This document shows, piece after piece, positions 1 to 9,322 of a DNA stretch of 64,000 nt; the stretch's first letter is position 1, and the number at the start of each line of letters is the position of its first letter. The translations under genes were made by a program, and so were the position numbers. Source of the DNA: Alistipes sp. GTDB taxonomy: Bacteria > Bacteroidota > Bacteroidia > Bacteroidales > Rikenellaceae. Where the stretch lies: contig JAFQOR010000023.1 in NCBI GenBank assembly GCA_017403125.1, positions 33,194-97,193 on the forward strand. Reading direction: 5' to 3'. The notes below the pieces were generated by a model. That model had not been told where the DNA came from and did not search any database. It saw only the letters and a list, made by a program, of their open reading frames with translations.

Positions 1-1778
1 TCATCGCCCATGTCGATCACGGTAAGACAACTCTCGTAGATAAGATGATTTTGCAGGGTAAAATCCTGCGCGACAACGAACAGAGCAGCGGCGATCTCAT
101 ACTCGACAACAACGACATCGAGCGTGAGCGAGGCATAACCATACTCTCGAAGAACGTATCGGTAATATACAAAGATTACAAAATCAACATCATCGACACC
201 CCGGGTCACGCCGACTTTGGTGGCGAGGTGGAGCGTGTGCTCAACATGTGCGACGGCGTACTGCTGCTCGTAGATGCCTTCGAGGGCACCATGCCCCAAA
301 CGCGATTTGTGTTGCAGAAGGCACTCTCGCTCGGCAAGAAGCCCATCGTCGTAATCAACAAGGTGGATAAGGAGAACTGCCGTCCGGAGGTGGTAAACGA
401 GCAGGTGTTTGACCTGATGTTCACGCTCGGCGCCGACGAGGAGCAGCTCGACTACAAGACCATATATGGCTCGGCAAAGCAGGGTTGGATGTCGCACGTG
501 GCGACGGAGCGCACCGACTCGATAGCCCCACTTCTGGATACCATCATCGACGAGATTCCCGAACCCGAAAGCAACAAGGGTACGGTGCAGATGCTTATCA
601 CGTCGCTCGAATACTCGCCCTATGTAGGACGTATTGCCGTGGGTAAGATTACGCGCGGAGAGCTCGTAGCGGGACAGAGCGTAACTCTTGCCAAGCGCGA
701 CGGCACCATGATAAAGACCAAGATTAAGGACCTTATGGTCTTCGAGGGCTTGGGAAAGGTCAAGGCAGAGAGGGTTGAGTGTGGCGAGATTTGCGCTTTG
801 GTGGGCATCGAGGGTTTCGAGATTGGCGACACAATATGCGACTTTGCAGCACCCGAGGCACTACCCCCTATCGCTATCGACGAGCCTACGATGTCGATGC
901 TCTTCACAATCAACAACTCGCCCTTCTTCGGCAAGGATGGCAAGTATGTCACTTCGCGCCACATTAAGGAGCGTCTGGACAGAGAGTTGGAGAAGAACCT
1001 CGCGTTGCGTGTCGAGGCGGGACAGAATGCCGACTCGTTTGTGGTCTATGGACGTGGCGTGCTACACCTCTCGGTGCTTATCGAGACCATGCGTCGCGAG
1101 GGCTACGAGTTGCAGGTGGGACAGCCCAAGGTCATCACGAAGCTCATAGACGGCGTAAAGTGCGAGCCCGTGGAGGAGATGATGGTAGATTGCCCCGACG
1201 ACTGCGCAGGCACGGTCATCGAGCTTACGACACGTCGCCGCGGACAGCTGCTGAACATGGAGTCGGCAAATGGTCGCACACGCTTGGAGTTTGAGATACC
1301 CTCGCGCGGCATCATAGGCTTGCGCTCGAACATGCTCACGGCTACGGCAGGCGAGGCTATCATGACACACCGCTTGAAGGAGTTTGCACCGTGGATGGGC
1401 GATATAGACATGCGCACCAGCGGCGCCATAATCGCCTCGGAGACGGGTACGGCATACGCCTACTCTATCGACAAGTTGCAGGATAGAGGCAAGTTCTTCA
1501 TCTCGCCCATGGAGCAGGTCTATTGCGGTCAGGTCATTGGCGAACATACGCGCTCGAACGACATCACCGTGAACGTAACGAAGGCAAAGCAGCTCACTAA
1601 CATGCGTGCTTCGGGCTCGGACGAAAAGACATCGATAGCGCCACCCGTGATATTCAGTTTGGAGGAGGCTTTGGAGTATATCCGCGAGGATGAGTATGTG
1701 GAGGTCACACCCAAGTCGATGCGTCTGCGCAAGATACTGCTCTCGGAGGTGGACCGCAAGCGCGCCGCAAAGGAGTAA
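1..1778 (+). CDS. typA: Ribosome-associated GTPase BipA/TypA (5' end cut by window)
   Basis: Translational GTPase of the EF-G/LepA superfamily that binds 70S ribosomes and supports ribosome assembly and stress growth. The reading frame is open from base 3 and begins inside the G1 motif (AHVDHGKTTL), so only a few N-terminal residues lie outside the window. Switch I ERERGITI, G3 DTPGHADFGGEVERVL, G4 NKVDKENCRP and the G5-like YGSAKQGW follow in order. Beta-barrel domain II, two alpha/beta domains and the BipA-specific C-terminal domain (GEHTRSNDITVN, KSMRLRK) come after. The total length, about 600 residues, matches the family. rpiB follows 40 bp downstream on the same strand. Confidence 0.97.
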   Translation, partial: IAHVDHGKTTLVDKMILQGKILRDNEQSSGDLILDNNDIERERGITILSKNVSVIYKDYKINIIDTPGHADFGGEVERVLNMCDGVLLLVDAFEGTMPQTRFVLQKALSLGKKPIVVINKVDKENCRPEVVNEQVFDLMFTLGADEEQLDYKTIYGSAKQGWMSHVATERTDSIAPLLDTIIDEIPEPESNKGTVQMLITSLEYSPYVGRIAVGKITRGELVAGQSVTLAKRDGTMIKTKIKDLMVFEGLGKVKAERVECGEICALVGIEGFEIGDTICDFAAPEALPPIAIDEPTMSMLFTINNSPFFGKDGKYVTSRHIKERLDRELEKNLALRVEAGQNADSFVVYGRGVLHLSVLIETMRREGYELQVGQPKVITKLIDGVKCEPVEEMMVDCPDDCAGTVIELTTRRRGQLLNMESANGRTRLEFEIPSRGIIGLRSNMLTATAGEAIMTHRLKEFAPWMGDIDMRTSGAIIASETGTAYAYSIDKLQDRGKFFISPMEQVYCGQVIGEHTRSNDITVNVTKAKQLTNMRASGSDEKTSIAPPVIFSLEEALEYIREDEYVEVTPKSMRLRKILLSEVDRKRAAKE

Positions 1779-1818
1779 ACGACAATACGTAATAACCTAA
1801 AAAAATAACTACTAAACT

Positions 1819-2259
1819 ATGAACAAGAAGATTGGTATTGCATGCGATCATGCAGCGTATGAGTTGAAGGAGTTTCTGGTAGGCTACCTCTCGTCGAAGG
1901 GCTTTGAGGTTACGGACTTTGGTTGCCACTCGGAGGAGTCGGTGGACTATCCCGACTTTGCACACCCCCTGGCAGAGGCTATCGAGCGCGGTGAGTTGGA
2001 GCGCGGTATTGGCTTGTGTGGCTCGGGCGAGGGTATCTCGATGACGCTGAACAAGCACCAGGCGATACGTGCAGCTCTCTGCTGGATTCCCGAGATTGCA
2101 AAACTCTCGCGCCAGCACAACAACTCGAACGTGCTCTGCATGCCCGCACGCTTCATAACCAACGACGAGGCGTTGGCAATGCTCGACACGTGGCTCGACA
2201 CCGAGTTTGAGGGTGGTCGTCATCAGCGTCGCCTCGACAAGATGCCTATACAGAAGTAG
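1819..2259 (+). CDS. rpiB: Ribose-5-phosphate isomerase B
   Basis: RpiB/LacAB-family sugar-phosphate isomerase (146 aa) that interconverts ribose 5-phosphate and ribulose 5-phosphate in the non-oxidative pentose phosphate pathway. Visible family features are the N-terminal GIACDHAAYELKE, the active-site segment GLCGSGEGIS with Cys67 as the expected catalytic thiol, NKHQAIRAALCW, and the phosphate-binding HNNSNVLCMPARF. The C-terminal EGGRHQRRLDKM is also typical. The ATG lies 40 bp after bipA, so the two may be co-transcribed. A strong hairpin terminator follows. Confidence 0.96.
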   Translation: MNKKIGIACDHAAYELKEFLVGYLSSKGFEVTDFGCHSEESVDYPDFAHPLAEAIERGELERGIGLCGSGEGISMTLNKHQAIRAALCWIPEIAKLSRQHNNSNVLCMPARFITNDEALAMLDTWLDTEFEGGRHQRRLDKMPIQK

Positions 2260-2321
2260 GCACTCCCGTCGGCGAGCACAGGCAGTCGGCGAGCATTAGC
2301 TGTTCGGCGAATATAACGAAA

Positions 2322-2360
2322 CAAGGGACAGGCGTTTGTTTGGCGCTTGTCCCTTGCTTT
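2322..2360 (+). terminator. Rho-independent terminator after rpiB
   Basis: A 13-bp stem (2322-2334 pairing with 2344-2356, one G-U pair) encloses a 9-nt loop and is followed by CTTTT. It lies 63 bp after the rpiB stop and before the convergent minus-strand lipoprotein gene. Just upstream, three imperfect 17-bp copies starting GTCGGCGA/GTTCGGCGA begin at 2268, 2285 and 2302. Confidence 0.8.
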
Positions 2361-2393
2361 TGTGTTGTGGAGTTGTCTGCGACTACTACCCTA

Positions 2394-4358
2394 TTACCAT
2401 GGTCTGCCGCCACCATGACCGCCACCACCGCCGCCACCGCCACTTGAACCAATGGTCGTAACGATACCCGTAGTGGTAAATGACGTGAGCGTAGTTCCTC
2501 CCGACCATGTACCTCCGTCGTACCAGCCCATCCACTTATCATCGTAGTCGCTAACGGTGCCACCCGACGCGAGTGTATAGTTAGACCCTTGCGAAATATA
2601 TGGCGCAGTGAAGAAGAGCGTAGCACCACTCAACGTACGCGGATACTCGAAAGCAAACAGAAGCTGCGAAGAGGCATCGAGCAGAGCTACCACACCTCCC
2701 TCGGTGGCAGAAACACCTCCATACGACACCGAACACTGACTGCTCGACGACGAAGGTGTGGATTGCAACGATGCACCAAGCGAGATGATTGTGCCACCAC
2801 TGACAACGAAATTGCGACTATTATCGACATCGACACCCGCCTCCGGAGCATTGGAGCCTACACCAATGAGCAAGCCTCCGCGCATGGTTAGCGTGCCGTT
2901 GCTATCAATTCCATCGTTATTCGAGGCGTAGGCAAAGACCCTACCACCAGCGATATCGATGCCCTCGGCGGCATTTATGGCGTCGTCGTAGGCATATATC
3001 ACAACTTCGCCACCCGTAATGTTTAACATAGATTTGCTCTCCATGCCCTCCGAGCCATCGGAACGACCCGAAACCTCGACATTTAGCTTTCCACCACTAA
3101 TATCGATGTTGCCATCGGCCTTGATACCCTTGGGCGACGACGTAAGCGACGATGTATAGGTATATTTACCTCCGGTCGTGGTTATCGATATGTTGCCACC
3201 ACTGATGCTTACAGCATTGTCGCTATTTAGACCCTTGCCTCCCGAACCGCTACTCGATAGTCTAATCTCTCCATCCGAAATAGCGATGTTACCCGAAGCC
3301 TTGATGCCCGCAGCCGACGATGTATCGTTCTCGTCGCTTTCGTAGGTAGCATCTCCCGAAGTAGTAACAAACAGCTTACCACCCTCGATTACAACATCCA
3401 TATCGCTCTTCAAGCCCTTGCCTGCCACGCCGCTGACATTGGCTTCGATGACTCCTCCCGCGATATGTATTCCCGTACCATCGTCCGCATCGCCCTTGGC
3501 GTGTATAGCATTCTTGACGCAATCTGTCACAGCCACCGTGACACCGGCACGCTGATAGTAGCAACCATCGCTTACGATAGCATGCTTGTAGCGCCCCTCG
3601 ACAACCAATGCGCCACTGCCACTGACGATGATATTGCCCTCGGCAAAGAGCGCACCTTTGCGGTCCTCGTTTACCACTCCCGGCATAGTATAGCTATCGA
3701 GCGAATAGGAGCTACAATCCGCAAGACGGTTTGTCGTTCCGTTGCCAAGGTTCAAAAACATGCGCTTCTTGCACTGCGAGTTTATGGATGGACCACGCTG
3801 CGATTCGAGGTGCAGACCATATAGCGACAGCTTGAACTTATTGTCACCATAGATTTTAAGCCCTCCGTCGTGGCTCTCGCCAAGAGCTATAATCTCGGTG
3901 TTTGACACGCCGTTGGTAAGCATGTCGAGCGTGACATAGCCACCATCGATATGATACAGTATAGCACTATTGCTACACTCGACCGTAGCTTCATCGCCAT
4001 TGTAGCGCACAACAACCATGTTGTCGAAGGTATTTAGCTCGTGGTAGAAGTCGGCACTTGCACCTACATCATCACTCGCACCATCCTCGGCCCACGTACC
4101 TGACCAACTCTCGACACCCTCATAGTAGTTGGGACGCTCACCCGTCGAAGGCGTATCGCTACTGCTACCAGAGTCGTCGCTACTGCTACCAGAGTCGTCG
4201 TTATTGCCGGTATTGTCACCGTTGTCGTCACCACTATTGTCGTTTGGTTGCTCGACATCGGTAGGACCGTTATCGGATGTTATCGTAATCTCGGACGTGC
4301 ACGCCACACCAAGTGATAAAAGTGCCGTGCAAAGTAACAACATTCGATATTTAATCAT
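2394..4358 (-). CDS. Cthe_2159-like (DUF4353) carbohydrate-binding beta-helix lipoprotein
   Basis: Predicted surface lipoprotein of 654 aa. The signal peptide ends in a lipobox (SLGVAC, Cys20), followed by an acidic Ser/Asp/Gly-rich linker at roughly residues 35-75. The rest is a series of short GG-rich beta-strand turns (SGGNISIT, ISDGEIRLSSSG, ITGGEVVIYA) typical of a right-handed beta-helix. It matches the Cthe_2159 family, whose founder binds polygalacturonate and cellulose; that binding is family knowledge and is not shown here. The C-terminus is a poly-Gly/His tail ending GRPW. A TACCTTTG box lies about 45 bp upstream of the start. It is convergent with rpiB. The ligand is unknown. Confidence 0.85.
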   Translation of the reverse strand: MIKYRMLLLCTALLSLGVACTSEITITSDNGPTDVEQPNDNSGDDNGDNTGNNDDSGSSSDDSGSSSDTPSTGERPNYYEGVESWSGTWAEDGASDDVGASADFYHELNTFDNMVVVRYNGDEATVECSNSAILYHIDGGYVTLDMLTNGVSNTEIIALGESHDGGLKIYGDNKFKLSLYGLHLESQRGPSINSQCKKRMFLNLGNGTTNRLADCSSYSLDSYTMPGVVNEDRKGALFAEGNIIVSGSGALVVEGRYKHAIVSDGCYYQRAGVTVAVTDCVKNAIHAKGDADDGTGIHIAGGVIEANVSGVAGKGLKSDMDVVIEGGKLFVTTSGDATYESDENDTSSAAGIKASGNIAISDGEIRLSSSGSGGKGLNSDNAVSISGGNISITTTGGKYTYTSSLTSSPKGIKADGNIDISGGKLNVEVSGRSDGSEGMESKSMLNITGGEVVIYAYDDAINAAEGIDIAGGRVFAYASNNDGIDSNGTLTMRGGLLIGVGSNAPEAGVDVDNSRNFVVSGGTIISLGASLQSTPSSSSSQCSVSYGGVSATEGGVVALLDASSQLLFAFEYPRTLSGATLFFTAPYISQGSNYTLASGGTVSDYDDKWMGWYDGGTWSGGTTLTSFTTTGIVTTIGSSGGGGGGGGHGGGRPW

Positions 4359-4403
4359 AACTTCTGAACTTTACATATACTATGATTATCAAAACATTCC
4401 TCG

Positions 4404-4411
4404 CAAAGGTA
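4404..4411 (-). promoter_or_regulatory. Promoter -7 box TACCTTTG for the beta-helix lipoprotein gene
   Basis: The minus strand reads TACCTTTG (TAnnTTTG consensus). A CTTG at 4434-4437 could serve as the -33 element with 22-bp spacing. The predicted transcript start would leave a leader of about 40 nt before the ATG at 4358. Confidence 0.6.
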
Positions 4412-4511
4412 TAAAAAAAAATACATACTCGCACAAGGAATATGCATTTTTTTTGCTTTCTATTTATAACGCTAACAGACTAACAGAGCCGCTCGAAAAG
4501 GTTCGGCGTCG

Positions 4512-5816
4512 TTACTTCTGGCGGAAGTAAATCTGGATGGGCACACCCGAGAAATCCCACTCCTCGCGGAGCTTATTCTCCAAGAATCGACGATACGACT
4601 CCTTGATATACTGCGGCAGATTCACGAAGAATGCAAACTGCGGTGTGGGTGTGGGAAGCTGCGTAACGTACTTAATCTTGATGTACTTGCCCTTGATAGA
4701 TGCAGGGGGATAGTTCTCGATAAGCGGCAAGAAGAAGTCGTTGAGCTCCGACGTCGAGATGCGACGCTTACGCGACTGATAGACACGTATTGCCGCCTGC
4801 AAAACATCCAAGATGCGCTGCTTGTTGATAACCGACGTGAAGATGATGGGGATGTCGCTGAACGGCGCCAACTTCTTCTCCAAGAACTCGCGCCACACCT
4901 TCATGGTGTTGCTGTCCTTCTCGACCAAATCCCACTTATTGACCACGATGACACACCCCTTGCGGTTGCGCACGATGAGGTTGTGGATGTTCAAATCCTG
5001 CGACTCGATACCCTGCTCGGCGTCGAGCATAAGCACACATACGTCGGAGTTCTCGATAGCGCGGATGGAGCGCATCACAGAGTAAAATTCGAGGTCCTCG
5101 GTGACCTTACCCTTCTTGCGCATACCCGCAGTGTCGATAAGATAGAAGTCCATGCCGTACATGTTGTAGCGCGTGTGGATAGAGTCGCGCGTGGTGCCGG
5201 CAACGTTGGTCACGATGTTGCGCTCCTGACCCAAGAGGGCGTTGGTCATCGACGACTTGCCGACGTTGGGACGTCCGACGATGGCTATGCGTGGCAACGT
5301 GGCGTCGTACTCTGCGGTGGTATCCTCCGGGAGATTCGACAATATGGCATCCATCATATCGCCCGTACCGCTACCCGACATCGAGCTAATGCAGAAGGGC
5401 TCGCCAAGACCCAAGGCGTGGAACTCGTGCGAGTAGTAGATGAGGTCGTAGGTATCGACCTTGTTGCAGACCAACATCACCCTCTTGCCCGAACGACGCA
5501 GGATGTCGGCCATCATCATATCGAGGTCGGTAATACCCGTACGCACCTCAACCATGAAGAGAATGAGGTCGGCCTCGTCGATGGCGAGCATCACCTGACG
5601 ACGAATCTCCTCCTCGAAGACATCCTCCGAATTTACGGTGTAGCCACCCGTGTCGATAACCGAAAACTCCTTGCCATTCCAATCGGTCTTGCCATAGTGA
5701 CGGTCGCGTGTTGTGCCCGCAGTCTCATCCACAATAGCCTGACGCTGACCAACAAGACGATTAAAAAGTGTCGATTTACCCACGTTGGGACGACCTACAA
5801 TAGCTACCAAACTCAT
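4512..5816 (-). CDS. der: Ribosome biogenesis GTPase Der (EngA)
   Basis: Double-Era GTPase (434 aa) essential for 50S subunit maturation. Two tandem G domains are visible. The first has GRPNVGKST at residues 8-16, DTGG and NKVD; the second has [13 protein letters not shown] and NKWD. The C-terminal KH-like domain ends [17 protein letters not shown], with the family's [19 protein letters not shown] just before it. Length and domain order are standard. It stands alone, with the next minus-strand gene 153 bp downstream. Confidence 0.98.
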   Translation of the reverse strand: MSLVAIVGRPNVGKSTLFNRLVGQRQAIVDETAGTTRDRHYGKTDWNGKEFSVIDTGGYTVNSEDVFEEEIRRQVMLAIDEADLILFMVEVRTGITDLDMMMADILRRSGKRVMLVCNKVDTYDLIYYSHEFHALGLGEPFCISSMSGSGTGDMMDAILSNLPEDTTAEYDATLPRIAIVGRPNVGKSSMTNALLGQERNIVTNVAGTTRDSIHTRYNMYGMDFYLIDTAGMRKKGKVTEDLEFYSVMRSIRAIENSDVCVLMLDAEQGIESQDLNIHNLIVRNRKGCVIVVNKWDLVEKDSNTMKVWREFLEKKLAPFSDIPIIFTSVINKQRILDVLQAAIRVYQSRKRRISTSELNDFFLPLIENYPPASIKGKYIKIKYVTQLPTPTPQFAFFVNLPQYIKESYRRFLENKLREEWDFSGVPIQIYFRQK

Positions 5817-5965
5817 AATTTATGGTATAAAAAAATTTAAGTTCAAAAAATACATCCGTAACAGGCATACCGCACCTCGCCTACAAAAACATGACACAAT
5901 ATGCCGTGGCAAAGATAATGGTTTTGTGGCAAAATAGAAAGTTTTATGAAATAAATTGCCTCAAT

Positions 5966-5997
5966 TTTGGTTTATACAATAAAAGTTTGTATCTTTG
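5966..5997 (+). promoter_or_regulatory. Bacteroidetes-type promoter (TTTG...TATCTTTG)
   Basis: TTTG at 5966-5969 and TATCTTTG at 5990-5997 are separated by 20 bp, a near-ideal Bacteroidetes primary sigma promoter. Transcription should begin near 6004. That excludes the in-frame ATG at 6002 as the start of the next gene and supports 6044. Confidence 0.8.
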
Positions 5998-6043
5998 AAA
6001 GATGTTCGGGCACAAGGCTCGAATACAAAACAAGAGTTGCGAA

Positions 6044-6703
6044 ATGATGACGCGTAGAGTGAGATTGAGTTTTTGGCTCGCAATGGTGATGAGCATAGTT
6101 GCGATGGCTACCACGGTCGAGGCACAGGCGCAGAGGCCGAGCTATGACAGCTTCCCCGCGGAGACGTCACAGCCGAAGGTGAAGATGGAGTTTGGCATAG
6201 GCTTGGATGCAACCTACACCAACCTTGCCGACGTAGCAACGGACATAGTGGGCATAAGCCCCCGCATAGGCTTTGGCGGACACTTCGACATGGCGGTGTG
6301 CATCGGTCGCCACTTTGCCATTGGCACCGAGATAGCCTATCAGCGCGGCAAGGCGAAGATTAGCGATGTGCGCGACAACATCTACACGCTGAAAACACGC
6401 ACCATAGATGTGCCGATACTACTCTCGTTGCGCGTTGCAAACCAGCATTTGCGCTTCGACGTAGGTCCGATGTTCACGGTGATGAGCAAGGCGCAGTACG
6501 ACATTGCGGGCGAGACACGCGAGTTTGGTCCGATGTACCCTACGTGGAATCTTGTGGGTGGCGTGGGCGTATGCATAGGGCGACACTTCGTAATCGAGGC
6601 GAAGTATATCCACGCCCTGAAAACGACCTACAACCAGATTGAAAAGGTGGAGTTTACGACACGTGCACACCGCATTACGGCGGGTTTTACGGTCGTCTTC
6701 TAA
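6044..6703 (+). CDS. Outer membrane beta-barrel protein (PorT/OmpW-like fold)
   Basis: Predicted small outer-membrane barrel of 219 aa. An ATG at 6002 is in frame but lies at or before the predicted transcription start, so the MMTRRVRLSFWLAM start at 6044 is chosen. It gives a clean signal peptide cleaved near AQAQR. The mature part alternates amphipathic strands (GIGLDATYTNLA, RIGFGGHFDMAVCIGRHFAIG, FTTRAHRITAGFTVVF) and ends in the terminal Phe typical of barrels. phoH follows 29 bp downstream, possibly co-transcribed. No specific substrate or family role can be assigned. Confidence 0.8.
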   Translation: MMTRRVRLSFWLAMVMSIVAMATTVEAQAQRPSYDSFPAETSQPKVKMEFGIGLDATYTNLADVATDIVGISPRIGFGGHFDMAVCIGRHFAIGTEIAYQRGKAKISDVRDNIYTLKTRTIDVPILLSLRVANQHLRFDVGPMFTVMSKAQYDIAGETREFGPMYPTWNLVGGVGVCIGRHFVIEAKYIHALKTTYNQIEKVEFTTRAHRITAGFTVVF

Positions 6704-6732
6704 ACAAAGCATAGCACACACTGAAAGAGAGC

Positions 6733-7743
6733 ATGATGAGCGAAGAGATAGTTAAAGAGATATTGGTCGAGGGTGTCGATGCACGCGAACTCTATGGAGC
6801 GCAGGATGCCTACTTGGAGCAGATGCGCGAGCTCTGTCCGAAGGTGAGAATCGTTGCCCGAGGCGACAAAATCAAGGCTCTGGGCGCACGTAGCGATGTG
6901 GCTGCCTTCGAGCGCAGGATGAATGCGTTGGTGGACTACTACGTTAAGTATGGTCACATATCGTCGGAGGTGGTGTCGCAGGCGTTCTCGTCGAGCCTTA
7001 CGGAGCTGGGTGCCGAGCCTCCCGCCATCGACAAGGATGTAATCGTGTATGGCAACAACGGCGCGATAATACGTGCACGCACCATAAACCAGCAGCGACT
7101 GGTGAAGTTGGCAGAGAAGAACGACCTGCTCTTTGCTGTTGGCCCCGCAGGCTCGGGTAAGACCTACACAGCCATAGCACTCGCCGTGAGGGCGTTGAAG
7201 GAGCGTGAGGTGAGGCGCATAATTCTTACGCGCCCCGCTGTGGAGGCTGGCGAGAAGCTCGGATTCCTACCCGGCGACATGAAGGAGAAGCTCGACCCCT
7301 ATCTGCAACCTCTCTACGATGCGCTGAACGACATGATACCTGCCGCCAAGCTGCAAAAGTTCATCGAGGAGGGCACGGTGCAGATTGCACCTCTGGCATA
7401 CATGCGCGGTAGAACGCTCGACAACGCCTACGTAATCCTGGACGAGGCGCAGAATACGACACTATCGCAGATAAAGATGTTCCTCACGCGCATGGGACGC
7501 AACGCCAAGTTCATCGTTACGGGTGACGTAACGCAGATAGACCTCCCCCGCCGCTCGGATAGCGGCCTTACGCGCGCCATGGAGACGCTGAAAAGCGTGG
7601 AGGGCATAGGCATTGTCGAGTTCGATAAGCGCGACATTGTGCGTCACCGCCTTGTGAAGTATATCGTCGATGCCTTCGACAAGCGCGAAGCGTTGGAGAA
7701 CAGCCTCGCCAAACAGAGCCCACGCAACGAGGAGAGAGAGTAG
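6733..7743 (+). CDS. phoH: PhoH-family ATPase
   Basis: Cytoplasmic P-loop NTPase (336 aa) of the PhoH/YbeZ type, associated in other bacteria with RNA metabolism through YbeY. Walker A GPAGSGKT is at residues 137-144. TRPAVEAGEKLGFLPGDMKEKLDPYLQPLYDAL is represented by its conserved parts (RPAVEAGE, FLPGD). Walker B is VILDEAQNTT, and the sensor region is FIVTGDVTQIDLP. The start is an ATG pair (6733/6736). An expected ybeY neighbour is not in the window. Confidence 0.95.
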   Translation: MMSEEIVKEILVEGVDARELYGAQDAYLEQMRELCPKVRIVARGDKIKALGARSDVAAFERRMNALVDYYVKYGHISSEVVSQAFSSSLTELGAEPPAIDKDVIVYGNNGAIIRARTINQQRLVKLAEKNDLLFAVGPAGSGKTYTAIALAVRALKEREVRRIILTRPAVEAGEKLGFLPGDMKEKLDPYLQPLYDALNDMIPAAKLQKFIEEGTVQIAPLAYMRGRTLDNAYVILDEAQNTTLSQIKMFLTRMGRNAKFIVTGDVTQIDLPRRSDSGLTRAMETLKSVEGIGIVEFDKRDIVRHRLVKYIVDAFDKREALENSLAKQSPRNEERE

Positions 7744-7805
7744 GTGCAAGGAGAGGGAATGCGAGAAGAGAGAGGAGAGAGAGGAAGATAGGAGATAGGA
7801 GATTA
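7742..7805 (+). repeat. Polypurine tract between phoH and pepD
   Basis: About 60 bp made almost entirely of A and G (GAGAGAGGA, GGAGATAGGAGATAGGAG) on the plus strand, directly after the phoH stop. It is simple-sequence spacer DNA with no visible gene. Confidence 0.6.
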
Positions 7806-7844
7806 CAGTAACTAATTTATAATTATAATATTTAAGAGAAGAGT

Positions 7845-9305
7845 ATGGATAAGAATTTGAAGGGCTTGAAGCCCGCTTCGGTATGGAAGCATTTTGCAGA
7901 GATTTGCAACATCCCGCACCCCTCACACGAGGAGGATGCCATTCGCGCCTACATCGTTAAGTGGGCCGAGGAGAAGGGTTTGGAGCACAAGATTGACGAG
8001 GCACAGAACGTCTATGTCTATAAGCCCGCAACACCCGGCATGGAGGATAGAAAGGGTATCATCTTGCAGGCTCACACCGACATGGTGCCCCAGAAGAACA
8101 ACGACAAGCAGTTCGACTTCTCGACCGACCCCATCGAGGCATATATCGATGGCGAGTGGGTTACGGCAAACGGCACGACGCTCGGCGCCGACAACGGCAT
8201 TGGCGTGGCTGCTGCCATGGCAGCTTTGGAGGACGAGGAGCTTGTACACGGCCCGTTGGAGGCACTCTTCACGGCTACCGAGGAGACAGGCATGGATGGC
8301 GCCTTCGGCTTGAAGGGCGGCATGCTCAAAGGCGAGATTCTGCTCAACCTCGACTCCGAGACCGAGGGCGAGTTGTATGTAGGTTGCGCCGGTGGTTTGG
8401 ATGCAAACATCACGTTCAAATATCGCGAGCAGCCGTTGGAGGGTAAGTTCACGGCGTTCAAGGTTACGGTAAAGGGCTTGAAGGGTGGTCACTCGGGCAT
8501 ACAGATTGGCTATCAGCGTGCCAACGCCAACAAGGTGTTGTTCCGTCTGTTGCGTCAGGAGACCGAGTCGTATGGCTTGGAGCTTGCATCGGTAGATGGC
8601 GGAGGCTTGCGCAACGCCATACCGCGTGAGGCACAGGCTGTTATCGTGGTACGCGAGGCAGAGAAGGCTATCTTTGCTGCCAACGTAAAGTCCTACGAGA
8701 AGATTATTCAGAAGGAGTTCGAGGGCATCGAGGACAGCATCGAAATCTTCGCCGAGGAGGTGGAGTGCCCCAAGGCTATCATTCCGCACCTCGAATCGCA
8801 CTCGTTGATTCGCGCAATATGTGGCTGCCCCAATGGCGTACAACGCATGTCGATTGCCATGGAGGGCTTGGTGCAGACCTCGACAAACCTTGCACGTGTG
8901 GTGTCGGACGGCACGACAATCAAGTTGCAGTGTCTGTTGCGCTCGTCGGTAGATACCGAGAAGGGCGAGTTGGCAGGTGCCATATCGTCGGTCTTCGAGC
9001 TTGCGGGTGCCAACGTGGAGTTGAGCGGCTCGTATAGCGGTTGGAATCCCAACATGAAGTCGCCCATACTGCACACCATGTTGGAGTCGTACGAGAAGCT
9101 CTATGGCAAGCGTCCGTCGGTTACGGCCATCCACGCAGGCTTGGAGTGCGGCATCATCGGCGCGAAGTATCCGGGCATGGATATGATTTCGTTCGGTCCG
9201 ACCATCTGCTACCCCCACTCACCCGACGAGAAGGTGGAGATTGCCTCGGTTGAGAAGTTCTATGACTTCTTGCTCAACACCCTGCGCAACGCACCCAAAA
9301 AGTAA
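7845..9305 (+). CDS. pepD: Beta-Ala-His dipeptidase / cytosol non-specific dipeptidase
   Basis: M20-family (PepD/aminoacyl-histidine dipeptidase) metallopeptidase of 486 aa that hydrolyses dipeptides in the cytoplasm. Metal and catalytic residues are visible: HTDM (His77, Asp79), the bridging Asp116 in LGADNGIG, and the general-base Glu pair at 146-147 in ATEETGMDG. The lid/dimerisation insert contains KGGHSGIQIG, and the C-terminal metal ligand region is SFGPTICYPHSPDE. Length fits the family. The lipid kinase gene starts 17 bp downstream. Confidence 0.97.
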   Translation: MDKNLKGLKPASVWKHFAEICNIPHPSHEEDAIRAYIVKWAEEKGLEHKIDEAQNVYVYKPATPGMEDRKGIILQAHTDMVPQKNNDKQFDFSTDPIEAYIDGEWVTANGTTLGADNGIGVAAAMAALEDEELVHGPLEALFTATEETGMDGAFGLKGGMLKGEILLNLDSETEGELYVGCAGGLDANITFKYREQPLEGKFTAFKVTVKGLKGGHSGIQIGYQRANANKVLFRLLRQETESYGLELASVDGGGLRNAIPREAQAVIVVREAEKAIFAANVKSYEKIIQKEFEGIEDSIEIFAEEVECPKAIIPHLESHSLIRAICGCPNGVQRMSIAMEGLVQTSTNLARVVSDGTTIKLQCLLRSSVDTEKGELAGAISSVFELAGANVELSGSYSGWNPNMKSPILHTMLESYEKLYGKRPSVTAIHAGLECGIIGAKYPGMDMISFGPTICYPHSPDEKVEIASVEKFYDFLLNTLRNAPKK

Positions 9306-9322
9306 TAAACACGAAGAGAGGT

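Noticed and set aside
4983-5840. 285-aa plus-strand ORF opposite der
   Set aside because: Shadow of der: composition follows the opposite strand and no domain is visible.
7923-9218. 431-aa minus-strand ORF opposite pepD
   Set aside because: Antisense shadow of a well-conserved gene; no recognisable motif.
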